15,791 nucleotides of DNA, from NCBI GenBank assembly GCA_946186175.1, contig CAMHMG010000041.1, positions 1 through 15,791 of the forward strand, given 5' to 3'. The position numbers and the translations under genes were made by a program. Each line of letters opens with the position of its first letter. Position 1 is the stretch's first letter. Shown in pieces: positions 6,792 through 14,213 of the stretch. Below the pieces are notes generated by a model. It saw only the letters and a list, made by a program, of their open reading frames with translations, had not been told where the DNA came from and made no database searches. Source of the stretch: an uncultured Clostridia bacterium (lineage in GTDB: Bacteria > Bacillota > Clostridia > Lachnospirales > Lachnospiraceae).

Positions 6792-6926
6792 ATGGCAGTT
6801 TCTGAAACAAAAGAATATCTATTGCGATTAGAGAATGATAATGAGGTTGTAAGAGAAACCATGGCCGGTGTCAGAAGCACATGGCACAAAGTCAAGGATT
6901 ATGCAGAAGAATATATGCAGGAATAA
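6792..6926 (+). CDS. 44-aa reading frame, separate small gene or frameshifted C-terminal part
   Basis: ATG 6792 begins one base after the previous stop. It encodes 44 residues starting MAVSETKEYLLRLENDNE and ending KDYAEEYMQE, mostly charged and probably helical. AAAGG at 6779-6783 lies 8 nt before the ATG and could serve as its ribosome site, giving a coupled gene pair. Alternatively it is the C-terminal cytoplasmic part of the preceding membrane protein, separated by a one-base frameshift. Its frame is open back to 6780, and the join would read NLKGFDMAVSE. Codon use looks like real coding sequence. Confidence 0.5.
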   Translation: MAVSETKEYLLRLENDNEVVRETMAGVRSTWHKVKDYAEEYMQE

Positions 6927-6943
6927 GATATATATGAATTAAG

Positions 6944-7012
6944 ATGATAAATAGTTTGTATCTGTTTGGATTGATAGCATTTTTGTTAATTATGGAGGAA
7001 CTTAAACAATAA
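6944..7012 (+). CDS. Possible 22-aa single-helix membrane peptide
   Basis: ATG 6944 to TAA 7012 encodes 22 residues: a short polar start, a hydrophobic run (SLYLFGLIAFLLIM), and a charged end EELKQ. This is a plausible one-pass micropeptide. There is no convincing ribosome site upstream (TGAATTAAG only), and frames this short arise by chance. It lies between the 44-aa frame and the radical SAM gene. Confidence 0.25.
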   Translation: MINSLYLFGLIAFLLIMEELKQ

Positions 7013-7080
7013 CAAACTGTAATTTCAACATATATCATAGGAATGGTAACAGTAGAAATTATAAAAAGAGTGGAGATTAT

Positions 7081-8952
7081 ATGAGCAGATTAGCACTTTC
7101 AGATGAGATTTTAATGGGTATAGAAAAGCCCGCAAGATACATCGGTAATGAATTTAATATGGTTAGAAAAAATCCGGATGAGGTTGATATCCGGTTTTGT
7201 ATGTGTTTTCCTGACGTATATGAGATTGGAATGAGTCATCTTGGTATTCAGATATTATATGACACCTTCAATCGTCGAGAGGACGTATATTGTGAACGTG
7301 TTTATTCACCATGGCCGGATCTTGATAAGGTTATGAGAGTGAAGGATATTCCTTTGTTTTCTTTAGAGACACAATCGCCGGTTAAGGATTTTGATTTTCT
7401 TGGAATAACTCTTCAATATGAAATGTGTTATACAAATATTCTGCAGGTGTTAGAACTATCACAGATTCCTATATATGCTAATGAACGTGATATGGATGCT
7501 CCTATTGTAATAGGTGGTGGACCGTGCAGCTATAATCCTGAACCGATAGCTGATTTCTTTGATGCGTTTTACATTGGAGAAGGTGAGACGAGATATGATG
7601 AAGTTTTTGAATGCTATAAGAGGATGAAAACTTCCGGGTGTAGTCGAGAAGAATTATTACACGAGCTTTCTAAAATTCCCGGAATATATGTACCGTCAAT
7701 GTATAAATGTACATATAATGATGATGGTACACTTGCGTTGTTTGAACCTATACATGATGATGTGCCGAAAACCGTAACAAAAGAGGTCGTTATGGATTTC
7801 AATGATGTACATTATCCTGAAAAGCCGCTTGTACCATTTATTCAGGTCACACAGGACAGGGTGACCTTAGAGATAATGCGCGGCTGTATAAGGGGCTGCA
7901 GATTCTGTCAGGCGGGGATGATATATAGACCCACAAGACAGAAGGATGTTAAGTTAATAGAAGATTATGCTCTCAAGATGATAAGTTCCACAGGTCATGA
8001 GGAGATATCCTTAAGCTCATTAAGTTCTTCTGATTATGGATGCCTTAAGGAATTTACATATTTTCTTATTGAGGAGATGGGGAATCAGCATGTTAACATT
8101 TCTCTGCCGTCACTTCGAATAGATGCATTTTCGCTTGATGTGATGAAGAAGGTACAGGATATTAAGAAGAGTTCGCTTACCTTTGCGCCTGAGGCGGGAA
8201 CTCAGAGACTGCGTGATGTTATCAACAAAGGTCTTACTGAAGAAGTGATATTAAATGGTGCGATGCAGGCATTTTACGGAGGCTGGAACAAAGTGAAATT
8301 CTATTTCATGCTTGGACTTCCGACTGAGACTATGGAGGATGCAGAGGGCATTCCTGCATTGTGTGAGAGAGTAGCAAAGGCTTACTATGATATACCGAAA
8401 GATCAGCGTAACGGAAAGATATCTATTACAGCTTCCTCTTCATTTTTCGTACCGAAACCATTTACTCCGTTTCAGTGGGCCGCGATGCTTGACCCTGAGA
8501 CATATATTGAGAGGGCGCATCATGTCAAAGATACCTTCAGACAACAGTTAAATGCCAGATCTCTTCGGTACACCTATCATGAATCATATGTTTCTGTTTT
8601 GGAGGGTGTGTTTGCAAGAGGTGACAGAAGACTTTCTAAAGTAATATATGACGCATACAAAAGCGGCTGTATATTTGATGCCTGGACGGACTTCTTCGAC
8701 AATGATAAATGGATGGAAGCATTTGAAAAGAACGGTATTGTCAAAGAATTCTACACCACAAGGGAACGCAGCGAGGACGAGCTGTTTCCTTGGGATTTCA
8801 TTGATATAGGAGTAACAAAGAATTTCCTGTTATCTGAGTGGAAGAAGGCAAAGCAAGAAATTGTCACGCCTAACTGCCGCGAGAAATGTTCCGGCTGCGG
8901 CGCTGCTAAGTTCGGTGGTGGGGTGTGTTTTGAAAGACAGAAGAAAGATTGA
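7081..8952 (+). CDS. B12-binding-type radical SAM protein, TIGR03960 family
   Basis: This 623-aa protein has an N-terminal region of about 250 residues resembling the cobalamin-binding fold (FPDVYEIGMSHLGIQILY, then IVIGGGPCSYNPEPIADFFD). A radical SAM domain follows, with the 4Fe-4S motif C269-x3-C273-x2-C276 (RGCIRGCRFCQAG). A C-terminal Cys cluster (C599, C603, C606, C616) could hold another metal or cluster. No classical DxHxxG cobalamin-binding motif is evident, so actual B12 binding is doubtful. GGAG at 7072-7075 is 5 nt from the ATG. It is followed after 72 nt by the DUF2344 protein, its standard partner. The family is conserved in Gram-positive anaerobes and its reaction is not known; an RNA-modification role is speculation. 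Confidence 0.9.
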   Translation: MSRLALSDEILMGIEKPARYIGNEFNMVRKNPDEVDIRFCMCFPDVYEIGMSHLGIQILYDTFNRREDVYCERVYSPWPDLDKVMRVKDIPLFSLETQSPVKDFDFLGITLQYEMCYTNILQVLELSQIPIYANERDMDAPIVIGGGPCSYNPEPIADFFDAFYIGEGETRYDEVFECYKRMKTSGCSREELLHELSKIPGIYVPSMYKCTYNDDGTLALFEPIHDDVPKTVTKEVVMDFNDVHYPEKPLVPFIQVTQDRVTLEIMRGCIRGCRFCQAGMIYRPTRQKDVKLIEDYALKMISSTGHEEISLSSLSSSDYGCLKEFTYFLIEEMGNQHVNISLPSLRIDAFSLDVMKKVQDIKKSSLTFAPEAGTQRLRDVINKGLTEEVILNGAMQAFYGGWNKVKFYFMLGLPTETMEDAEGIPALCERVAKAYYDIPKDQRNGKISITASSSFFVPKPFTPFQWAAMLDPETYIERAHHVKDTFRQQLNARSLRYTYHESYVSVLEGVFARGDRRLSKVIYDAYKSGCIFDAWTDFFDNDKWMEAFEKNGIVKEFYTTRERSEDELFPWDFIDIGVTKNFLLSEWKKAKQEIVTPNCREKCSGCGAAKFGGGVCFERQKKD

Positions 8953-9024
8953 TGGATGTAACTGTTTATAATATTGAGTTGTTTAGAAATTAATCATGGA
9001 TAAATTTCAGAGGAGAATAGAAAA

Positions 9025-9813
9025 GTGAGTGAAGAAACATACAAAATCAGAATCAAATATGTTAAGTCAGGCGTACTTAAATATATTGGACATCTTGATC
9101 TGATGCGTTTCTTTCAGAAAGCATTTAAGAGAGCCGGAGTTGATGTTGCTTATTCGCAGGGATTTTCCCCACATCAACTAATGTCATTTGCCGCACCGCT
9201 TGCACTTGGAGTTACGAGTGAGGGCGAGTACTTTGATGCGCAGATGAACAGCCTTGTTTCATCCGAAGAGTATGTTCGCATATTAAACGAGCAGATGGTG
9301 GACGGCGTATATGTGAAGAATGTGATACTGCTTCCTGAGAAAGCTAAGAAAGCTATGTCTATTGTTGCAGCGTCAGATTATATTGTTTCATTTAAGGACG
9401 ATGATGATCTTAATTACCAATTTGTGCGAGACTTGAATGATATAGATAATAAGGAATCACAAAAAAAGTCTGATTATAATAAGATTATTGCAGTAGTTCC
9501 GCAGTTACTTAAGAAGGATGCTATAGAGGTTTTCCGTAAAACCAAGAAAAACGAAAAGGTTGAAGATATCAAGAAAGGAATATATAAGTTAGAATTAAGA
9601 GAAGACAAGATATATATGTTCCTTGCAACAGGCAGTGAATATAACTTAAAACCTGAATCTGTAATAGAAGCTTTGTGCAACGAGGCAGGTGTTCCTTATA
9701 ATAAATTTGATTATCAGATACATCGTATTGAGACATATTATAAGAATGAGAAAGGACAGCTCGCATCATTATTAGAGACAGGTACTAAAATAACAGATCC
9801 CATGCATAACTGA
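9025..9813 (+). CDS. Radical SAM-linked protein, DUF2344 / TIGR03936 family
   Basis: A 262-aa protein that opens with IRIKYVKSGVLKYIGHLDL and continues FKRAGVDVAYSQGFSPHQLMSFAAPLALGVTS, both hallmarks of the DUF2344 family. The C-terminal third is more variable and contains KxELREDKIYMFLATGSEYNLKPESVIEA. The start is GTG 9025, with AGGAG (9011-9015) 9 nt upstream. It is expected to work with the preceding radical SAM protein; in some lineages the two are fused. In many Clostridia the next genes are rng and rplU, but here a terminator and an unrelated operon follow. Confidence 0.88.
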   Translation: MSEETYKIRIKYVKSGVLKYIGHLDLMRFFQKAFKRAGVDVAYSQGFSPHQLMSFAAPLALGVTSEGEYFDAQMNSLVSSEEYVRILNEQMVDGVYVKNVILLPEKAKKAMSIVAASDYIVSFKDDDDLNYQFVRDLNDIDNKESQKKSDYNKIIAVVPQLLKKDAIEVFRKTKKNEKVEDIKKGIYKLELREDKIYMFLATGSEYNLKPESVIEALCNEAGVPYNKFDYQIHRIETYYKNEKGQLASLLETGTKITDPMHN

Positions 9814-9840
9814 TCAACAAGTTACGTATGGGATTTTGTT
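9797..9840 (+). terminator. Rho-independent terminator overlapping the DUF2344 stop codon
   Basis: Bases 9797-9811 pair with 9820-9834 (14 of 15, including one G-T, one mismatch) around an 8-nt loop that contains most of the TGA stop. TTTGTT follows. The stem therefore uses the last coding bases, so a terminating ribosome would compete with folding. Confidence 0.75.
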
Positions 9841-9863
9841 ACTATTCGCAGTAACGATTTTTT
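9838..9863 (+). terminator. Second short hairpin with T6 run
   Basis: GTTACT (9838-9843) pairs with AGTAAC (9850-9855) around ATTCGC, followed by GA and T6 (9858-9863). It is 17 of 18 identical to 9864-9881, the left end of the large inverted-repeat element. It may be a backup terminator or a tandem duplicate of that end. Confidence 0.5.
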
Positions 9864-10059
9864 GTTACTATTCACAGTAACTCCACATTTACAAGCCACA
9901 AACCATCTGCTAAAGCATATGTCGCAACTGAAGTTGCTTCTGTTTGTGGCTGTCTGTGGAGTTGCTGCTTCTCAGTTACAATATAAGCTATTATTAGTGT
10001 TCAATCATGCAAGCACGTTGAGACACTAATAATAACTTATATTAACTGTGAATAGTAAC
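9864..10059. repeat. 196-bp inverted-repeat element with two internal arms
   Basis: The ends GTTACTATTCACAGT (9864-9878) and ACTGTGAATAGTAAC (10045-10059) are perfect inverted repeats, 15 bp. Arm 1: 9875-9887 pairs with 9955-9967 (13 bp, one G-T) and 9894-9903 pairs with 9942-9951 (10 bp, perfect), capped by GCAAC/GTTGC (9924-9928, 9933-9937). Arm 2: 9981-10000 pairs with 10023-10042 (19 of 20). T-runs flank both ends (9858-9863, 10060-10064). There is no open frame inside. It is either a cruciform/MITE-like repeat or a structured RNA. Confidence 0.75.
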
Positions 10060-10128
10060 TTTTTGTTTTCATTTTATCATATTTCGCTCTTGCAATAAAA
10101 CATTAAAAGTAATAGAATATATATTGGC

Positions 10129-10134
10129 TATAAT
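10129..10134 (+). promoter_or_regulatory. Probable -10 box of the decarboxylase operon
   Basis: TATAAT at 10129-10134, with TTGG just upstream, lies 52 nt before the first start codon of the operon. No -35 at normal spacing is convincing (TTAAAA at 10103-10108 is 20 nt away), so the promoter may depend on the upstream region or an activator. Confidence 0.4.
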
Positions 10135-10185
10135 TTGGTTTGCGATAGCAGACCTGTCAATAAATAAACAAATGGAGGGCTAGAA

Positions 10186-11613
10186 ATGAGCAGTAAAACA
10201 TTGTTGTCAGCAAGTGATAGAATTGCTTCATTACTTGATGACTCAAGCTTTGTTGAAGTTGGTGCTTATGTTACATCGAGAAGTACAGACTTTAACATGA
10301 ACGATCAGGATACGCCTAAAGATGGTGTAATTACCGGCTATGGTACGATCGAGGGAAGACTTGTCTTTGTGTACAGCCAGGATTCTAAGGTTTTGGGCGG
10401 ATCAATTGGCGAGATGCATGCAAAGAAGATTTCCGGTATTTATGATATGGCACTTAAGATGGGTGCGCCGGTTATTGGTCTTATTGATTGCGCCGGACTT
10501 AGATTACAGGAGGCTACAGATTCACTTAATGCATTTGGTAATATTTTTGCAAAGCAGGCAGTAGCGTCCGGTGTTATACCTCAGATTACCGGAGTATTCG
10601 GTGTTTGTGGTGGTGGTAGTGCATTTATTCCTGCATTATCCGATATTACATTTATGGTTAAGGACAATGCAAAATTGTTTGTTAACAGCCCTAATGTGTT
10701 AGACGGCAATTATGCAGAGAAGCTCGATACTGCATCAGCTGATTATCAGGCAGGTAAGAGTGCCGTTGTTGATGAAGTGTTAGAAGACGAGGCAACACTA
10801 CTTGGAAGAATCCGTCAGGTTGTTTCAATGCTTCCGTCTAATAACGAAGATGATTCTAATTATTCTGATCCGTCAGATGATCTTAATCGTGAGATTCCTA
10901 ATCTCGAGAGCCTTGAAGATGATGCGAGAGCAGTGCTTGCTAATATCGCTGATAATAACGTATTTGTAGAGCTTAAGAAAGACTATGCTAAGGATATGGT
11001 ACTAGGACTCATCAAGCTTGGCGGAACTACTGTTGGTTGTGTTGCTAATCAGGTTAGTGATGGCGGTAGTGTATTGTCAACAGCAGGTGCATACATCGCT
11101 GCTGAGTTCGTTAACTTCCTTGATTCATTTAATATTCCTGTTTTGACTTTAACTAATGTTAAAGGTTTTAAGGCAACTGTCAATGAAGAGGCAACTATAG
11201 CTAAAGCTTGTGCAAAGCTTACTTTTGCATTTGCCAATGCTGATGTTCCTAAGGTTAATCTTGTTATGGGTGATGGAATAGGAAGCGCTTATCTTGCCAT
11301 GAACTCTAAGTCGATCGGAGCGGATATTGAGTATGCTTGGAAGACGGCAAGAATCGGCACTATGGAACCGGAGGCTGCAGTTAAGATCATGTATGCTGAG
11401 GATATCAAGGGTGATAAGTTTGATAACAGCAAGCTTTCACAGCTTACAAAAGAATACACAGAGAAGATGTCTAGTGCAATGGCAGCAGCTAAGCGTGGCT
11501 ATGTTGATGATATAATTGAGGGCGCAGCTACAAGAAAGAGACTTATTGCTGCATTTGAGATGTTATATACTAAGGCTGATTTCAGACCTTTGAAGAAACA
11601 TGGGACAGTCTAG
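10186..11613 (+). CDS. mmdA: MmdA-like acyl-CoA carboxyltransferase (alpha / 12S-type subunit)
   Basis: A 475-aa member of the biotin-dependent carboxyltransferase family (crotonase fold), which moves CO2 between an acyl-CoA and carboxybiotin. The N-half (about 12-215) has LLDDSSFVEVGAYV and an oxyanion-type GVCGGGSAFIPALSD (from about 139), then FVNSPNVLDG. The C-half (about 245-460) has TNVKGF, FANADVPKVNLVMGDGIGSAY and IGTMEPEAAVKIMY. Compared with propionyl-CoA carboxylase beta or classic MmdA (about 510 aa) it is shorter at the N-terminus. Its second site is divergent: VKGF for VPGF and GDGIGSAY for the usual KAYGGAY. The substrate (methylmalonyl-, malonyl- or glutaconyl-CoA) is therefore uncertain. 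The ribosome site GGAGGG (10174-10179) is 6 nt before the ATG. It heads the operon. Confidence 0.85.
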   Translation: MSSKTLLSASDRIASLLDDSSFVEVGAYVTSRSTDFNMNDQDTPKDGVITGYGTIEGRLVFVYSQDSKVLGGSIGEMHAKKISGIYDMALKMGAPVIGLIDCAGLRLQEATDSLNAFGNIFAKQAVASGVIPQITGVFGVCGGGSAFIPALSDITFMVKDNAKLFVNSPNVLDGNYAEKLDTASADYQAGKSAVVDEVLEDEATLLGRIRQVVSMLPSNNEDDSNYSDPSDDLNREIPNLESLEDDARAVLANIADNNVFVELKKDYAKDMVLGLIKLGGTTVGCVANQVSDGGSVLSTAGAYIAAEFVNFLDSFNIPVLTLTNVKGFKATVNEEATIAKACAKLTFAFANADVPKVNLVMGDGIGSAYLAMNSKSIGADIEYAWKTARIGTMEPEAAVKIMYAEDIKGDKFDNSKLSQLTKEYTEKMSSAMAAAKRGYVDDIIEGAATRKRLIAAFEMLYTKADFRPLKKHGTV

Positions 11614-11632
11614 GGAAGGAGAATAATACCAT

Positions 11633-12562
11633 ATGAAAATGAAAAAATTCTTTTTATTGTTTTCTATGATTGCTGTCCTAGGTGCATTAACAGCTTGTAG
11701 CAGCGGTACACAGGAAGTTTCCTTTGAATATTCTGATGAAGATATCGTCTATTCAACTGTCTATCAGGCATATCAGATCGATAATATTGATGATGCTTAT
11801 CGAGCATATCTGGAGGATCAAAAAGAAGATAATCCTATGGCTGAGGTTTTACTTACCGGTGTTGCAAACTTTGATAGCGCAAAGGATGACTGCGGTAAGT
11901 TTGTCGGCTATGTTATGCATGATGGCAGTACTAAGCAATTTGATTTTGCGGGACTTTCTGCTGCATTATCTAATGCACAGTCTCAGGAAGAGTATGACGC
12001 TGCTCAAAGTCAGTTAGATAATTTTGTTAAAGACATTGATTATGTAATTGAAGAAGACAATAATGGCAATGTAATTGTTAATATTAAAGCTGCATATGAG
12101 AGACGTAATGCAGATTATAGTTTTGTATATGAAGAGAATCCCGAAGCAGCATATTCATATGCTCTTACAGGGCAGAATGCAGCAACATATAAGATCAAAG
12201 AGATTACAGTTACACCTGATTACTCTATGGGCGAGATCATGGGTAAAGCTGCTGCTAATACTTTAATGGGAATGGGTACAGTATTCGCTGTTTTGATCTT
12301 TATATCAATTATTATTGGACAATTTGGTAAGATCAACAGTGTTGTTACTAAGATGGCAAATGCCAAGGCTAATAAAGATCTTGAAAACAGTGAAGTCGTT
12401 GAGACTTCCGGTAATAGTGCAGTTGTGACAGCATCTGATAATATTGTTGCAAATGACAGTGAACTTGTAGCTGTAATTACAGCGGCAGTTGTTGCAGCTA
12501 ATGTTGCAAATGGTGGAAGCGATAATCTTATAGTTCGTTCTATCAGAAAAGCAAGAAGATAA
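11633..12562 (+). CDS. Lipoprotein-OadG fusion, Na+-pump decarboxylase gamma/delta subunit
   Basis: A 309-aa protein. Residues 1-21 are a lipoprotein signal with lipobox L-T-A-C22, so the mature N-terminus should be lipid-anchored outside the membrane. Residues 23 to about 200 are an acidic soluble domain of unknown function, with an internal similarity to stress- or transport-type small domains (unproven). A TM helix follows at about 210-231 (MGTVFAVLIFISIIIGQF). The Ala/Asn-rich linker ends in a typical OadG C-terminal part: ELVAVITAAVVAA and the terminal IVRSIRKARR. Classic OadG is only about 80-100 aa; it stabilises the alpha-beta complex and can bind a metal ion. AGGAG (11617-11621) is 11 nt before the ATG, 19 nt after the mmdA stop. 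The OadG part is confident; the outer domain's role is unknown. Confidence 0.8.
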   Translation: MKMKKFFLLFSMIAVLGALTACSSGTQEVSFEYSDEDIVYSTVYQAYQIDNIDDAYRAYLEDQKEDNPMAEVLLTGVANFDSAKDDCGKFVGYVMHDGSTKQFDFAGLSAALSNAQSQEEYDAAQSQLDNFVKDIDYVIEEDNNGNVIVNIKAAYERRNADYSFVYEENPEAAYSYALTGQNAATYKIKEITVTPDYSMGEIMGKAAANTLMGMGTVFAVLIFISIIIGQFGKINSVVTKMANAKANKDLENSEVVETSGNSAVVTASDNIVANDSELVAVITAAVVAANVANGGSDNLIVRSIRKARR

Positions 12563-12574
12563 TTATTAACATAG

Positions 12575-12592
12575 TTCTCCGGAACAGGAGAA
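12575..12592 (+). other. Small hairpin between the gamma and biotin-carrier genes
   Basis: TTCTCC (12575-12580) pairs perfectly with GGAGAA (12587-12592) around GGAACA, in the 76-nt gap inside the operon. No T-run follows, so it is not a terminator. It could be an mRNA-processing or stabilising stem that sets higher biotin-carrier expression; this is inference. Confidence 0.35.
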
Positions 12593-12638
12593 TGCATGAA
12601 TTGATTCTTATAATATAATTTTAGGAGGAAATAATAAC

Positions 12639-13010
12639 ATGAAGAATTATAGAATAACAGTTAACGGAACAGCTTATGATGTAGCAGTTGAAGAGTTGGG
12701 AGCAGGTTCGGTTCCTGCAGCAGCACCTGTAGCAGCTGCTCCTGTGGCAGCACCTGCAGCACCTAAGGCAGCACCTGCAGCAAGCGGAGCAGCCGGATCG
12801 ATTAAAGTTGCAGCACCTATGCCCGGTAAAATCCTTGCAATTAAGGCTAATAATGGACAGGCAGTTAAGAAGGGTGAGGTAATCATGATCCTTGAAGCTA
12901 TGAAGATGGAGAATGAGATAACAGCTCCTGAGGACGGAACAGTTGCAAGTATCAATGTTGGTGTTGGTGACAGCGTAGAGTCAGGTGACACACTTGCTAC
13001 CTTGAATTAA
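12639..13010 (+). CDS. Biotin carboxyl carrier protein of the decarboxylase / transcarboxylase
   Basis: A 123-aa biotin carrier. Residues 1-22 are a short beta segment (MKNYRITVNGTAYDVAVEE) typical of 1.3S/MmdC/GcdC carriers. Residues 25-53 are a flexible Ala/Pro linker, and residues 54-123 are the biotinyl domain. The modification site is EAMKMEN with K89 biotinylated, in the usual place 34-35 residues from the C-terminus. Preceding APMPGKI and following TAPEDGTV complete the hammerhead fold. The length equals that reported for the Propionibacterium transcarboxylase 1.3S subunit. It carries CO2 from the carboxyltransferases to the beta subunit and needs a biotin ligase encoded elsewhere. AGGAGG (12623-12628) is 10 nt before the ATG. 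Confidence 0.93.
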   Translation: MKNYRITVNGTAYDVAVEELGAGSVPAAAPVAAAPVAAPAAPKAAPAASGAAGSIKVAAPMPGKILAIKANNGQAVKKGEVIMILEAMKMENEITAPEDGTVASINVGVGDSVESGDTLATLN

Positions 13011-13049
13011 TCTTATGATGAATAGATAATATGACAGGAGGAAGTGTTC

Positions 13050-14180
13050 ATGGATTATATAGCAACTACCTTGCAGAATCTGGCAGGACAGACCGCATTT
13101 GCTAATCTTTACTGGGGTAATTTCGTAATGATTGCAGTTGCCTGTTTCTTCCTTGTTCTTGCAATCAAATTTGGCTTTGAGCCACTTTTATTAGTTCCAA
13201 TCTCTTTCGGTATGCTGCTGGCGAATATGTTTCCGGGCATTATCGCAGAGGGTGGATTGTTCCATTTCTTCTATATGTTGGATGAATGGAGTATTTTACC
13301 GTCACTTATTTTCTTAGGTGTCGGCGCAATGACAGACTTTGGACCGCTGATTGCCAATCCGAAGAGTTTCTTGCTCGGTGCGGCTGCACAGTTCGGTATT
13401 TATTCAGCCTATTTCTTTGCAATCCTTATGGGATTCGGTGATAAGGCGGCAGCAGCTATCTCAATCATAGGTGGCGCTGATGGCCCTACATCTATTTTCC
13501 TTGCCGGCAAGCTTGGAATGGGTGGAACTCTTATGGGACCTATCGCTGTGGCGGCATATTCATACATGGCCTTGGTGCCTGTAATTCAGCCGCCGGTAAT
13601 GAAACTCCTTACTACGGAGAAAGAAAGAAAGATCAAGATGGAGCAGTTAAGACCTGTTTCTAAGCTTGAGAGAATTCTTTTCCCTGTAGTTGTTACTATC
13701 GTTGTTGTATTGATCCTTCCTACAACAGCACCGCTTGTTGGTATGCTTATGTTAGGTAATCTTTTTAGAGAGTCAGGTGTTGTTAAGCAGCTTACAGAGA
13801 CTGCATCTAATGCTTTGATGTATATTGTAGTTATCCTGCTTGGTACATCGGTTGGAGCTACTACAACAGCACAGTCATTCCTTAATGTTTCTACACTTAA
13901 GATTGTTGTACTTGGACTTGTAGCGTTTGTTATCGGTACTGCAGCAGGTGTATTATTTGGTAAGATCATGTGCGTGGCTACTCATGGTAAGGTTAACCCT
14001 CTTATAGGTTCAGCAGGAGTATCAGCCGTACCTATGGCAGCTCGTGTATCACAGAAGGTTGGTTCAGAGGCTGATCCTACTAACTTCTTATTGATGCATG
14101 CTATGGGACCTAATGTTGCCGGAGTTATCGGTACTGCGGTAGCGGCCGGTACATTTATGGCTATATTCGGAGTATTTTGA
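13050..14180 (+). CDS. oadB: Na+-translocating decarboxylase beta subunit (OadB/MmdB/GcdB family)
   Basis: A 376-aa polytopic membrane protein that decarboxylates carboxybiotin and exports Na+. Key motifs are present: IIGGADGPTSIF with D144 (equivalent to the essential Asp203 of Klebsiella OadB), SYMALVPVIQPPVMKLLT, and NPLIGSAGVSAVP. N316, G320, S325 and N355 occupy the same relative positions as N373, G377, S382 and N412 of OadB, so the ion path looks intact. The terminal segment HAMGPNVAGVIGTAVAAG is typical. The start is ATG 13050: AGGAGG (13036-13041) is 8 nt away, whereas the alternative GTG 13044 is only 2 nt from it. It is 39 nt after the carrier gene. The family cannot be split into OadB, MmdB or GcdB by sequence alone. 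Confidence 0.93.
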   Translation: MDYIATTLQNLAGQTAFANLYWGNFVMIAVACFFLVLAIKFGFEPLLLVPISFGMLLANMFPGIIAEGGLFHFFYMLDEWSILPSLIFLGVGAMTDFGPLIANPKSFLLGAAAQFGIYSAYFFAILMGFGDKAAAAISIIGGADGPTSIFLAGKLGMGGTLMGPIAVAAYSYMALVPVIQPPVMKLLTTEKERKIKMEQLRPVSKLERILFPVVVTIVVVLILPTTAPLVGMLMLGNLFRESGVVKQLTETASNALMYIVVILLGTSVGATTTAQSFLNVSTLKIVVLGLVAFVIGTAAGVLFGKIMCVATHGKVNPLIGSAGVSAVPMAARVSQKVGSEADPTNFLLMHAMGPNVAGVIGTAVAAGTFMAIFGVF

Positions 14181-14213
14181 TATATTCTTGGAATTATTGT
14201 GAGAGTCAACTTG

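Noticed and set aside
8996..9028. Ten-codon frame (MDKFQRRIEK) overlapping the DUF2344 start
   Set aside because: No ribosome site precedes it, and the bases are better explained as the AGGAG site and spacer of GTG 9025.
12600..12619. Internal promoter before the biotin-carrier gene (two TATAAT-like boxes)
   Set aside because: Neither box has a recognisable -35 at proper spacing, and the AT-rich spacer explains them.
12716..12790. Repeated GCAGCACCTG-type units
   Set aside because: These encode the Ala/Pro linker of the biotin carrier, a normal feature of the family.
12674..12991. Minus-strand open frame across the biotin-carrier gene
   Set aside because: It is the shadow of a GC-richer Ala/Pro-rich gene; no ribosome site and no recognisable product.
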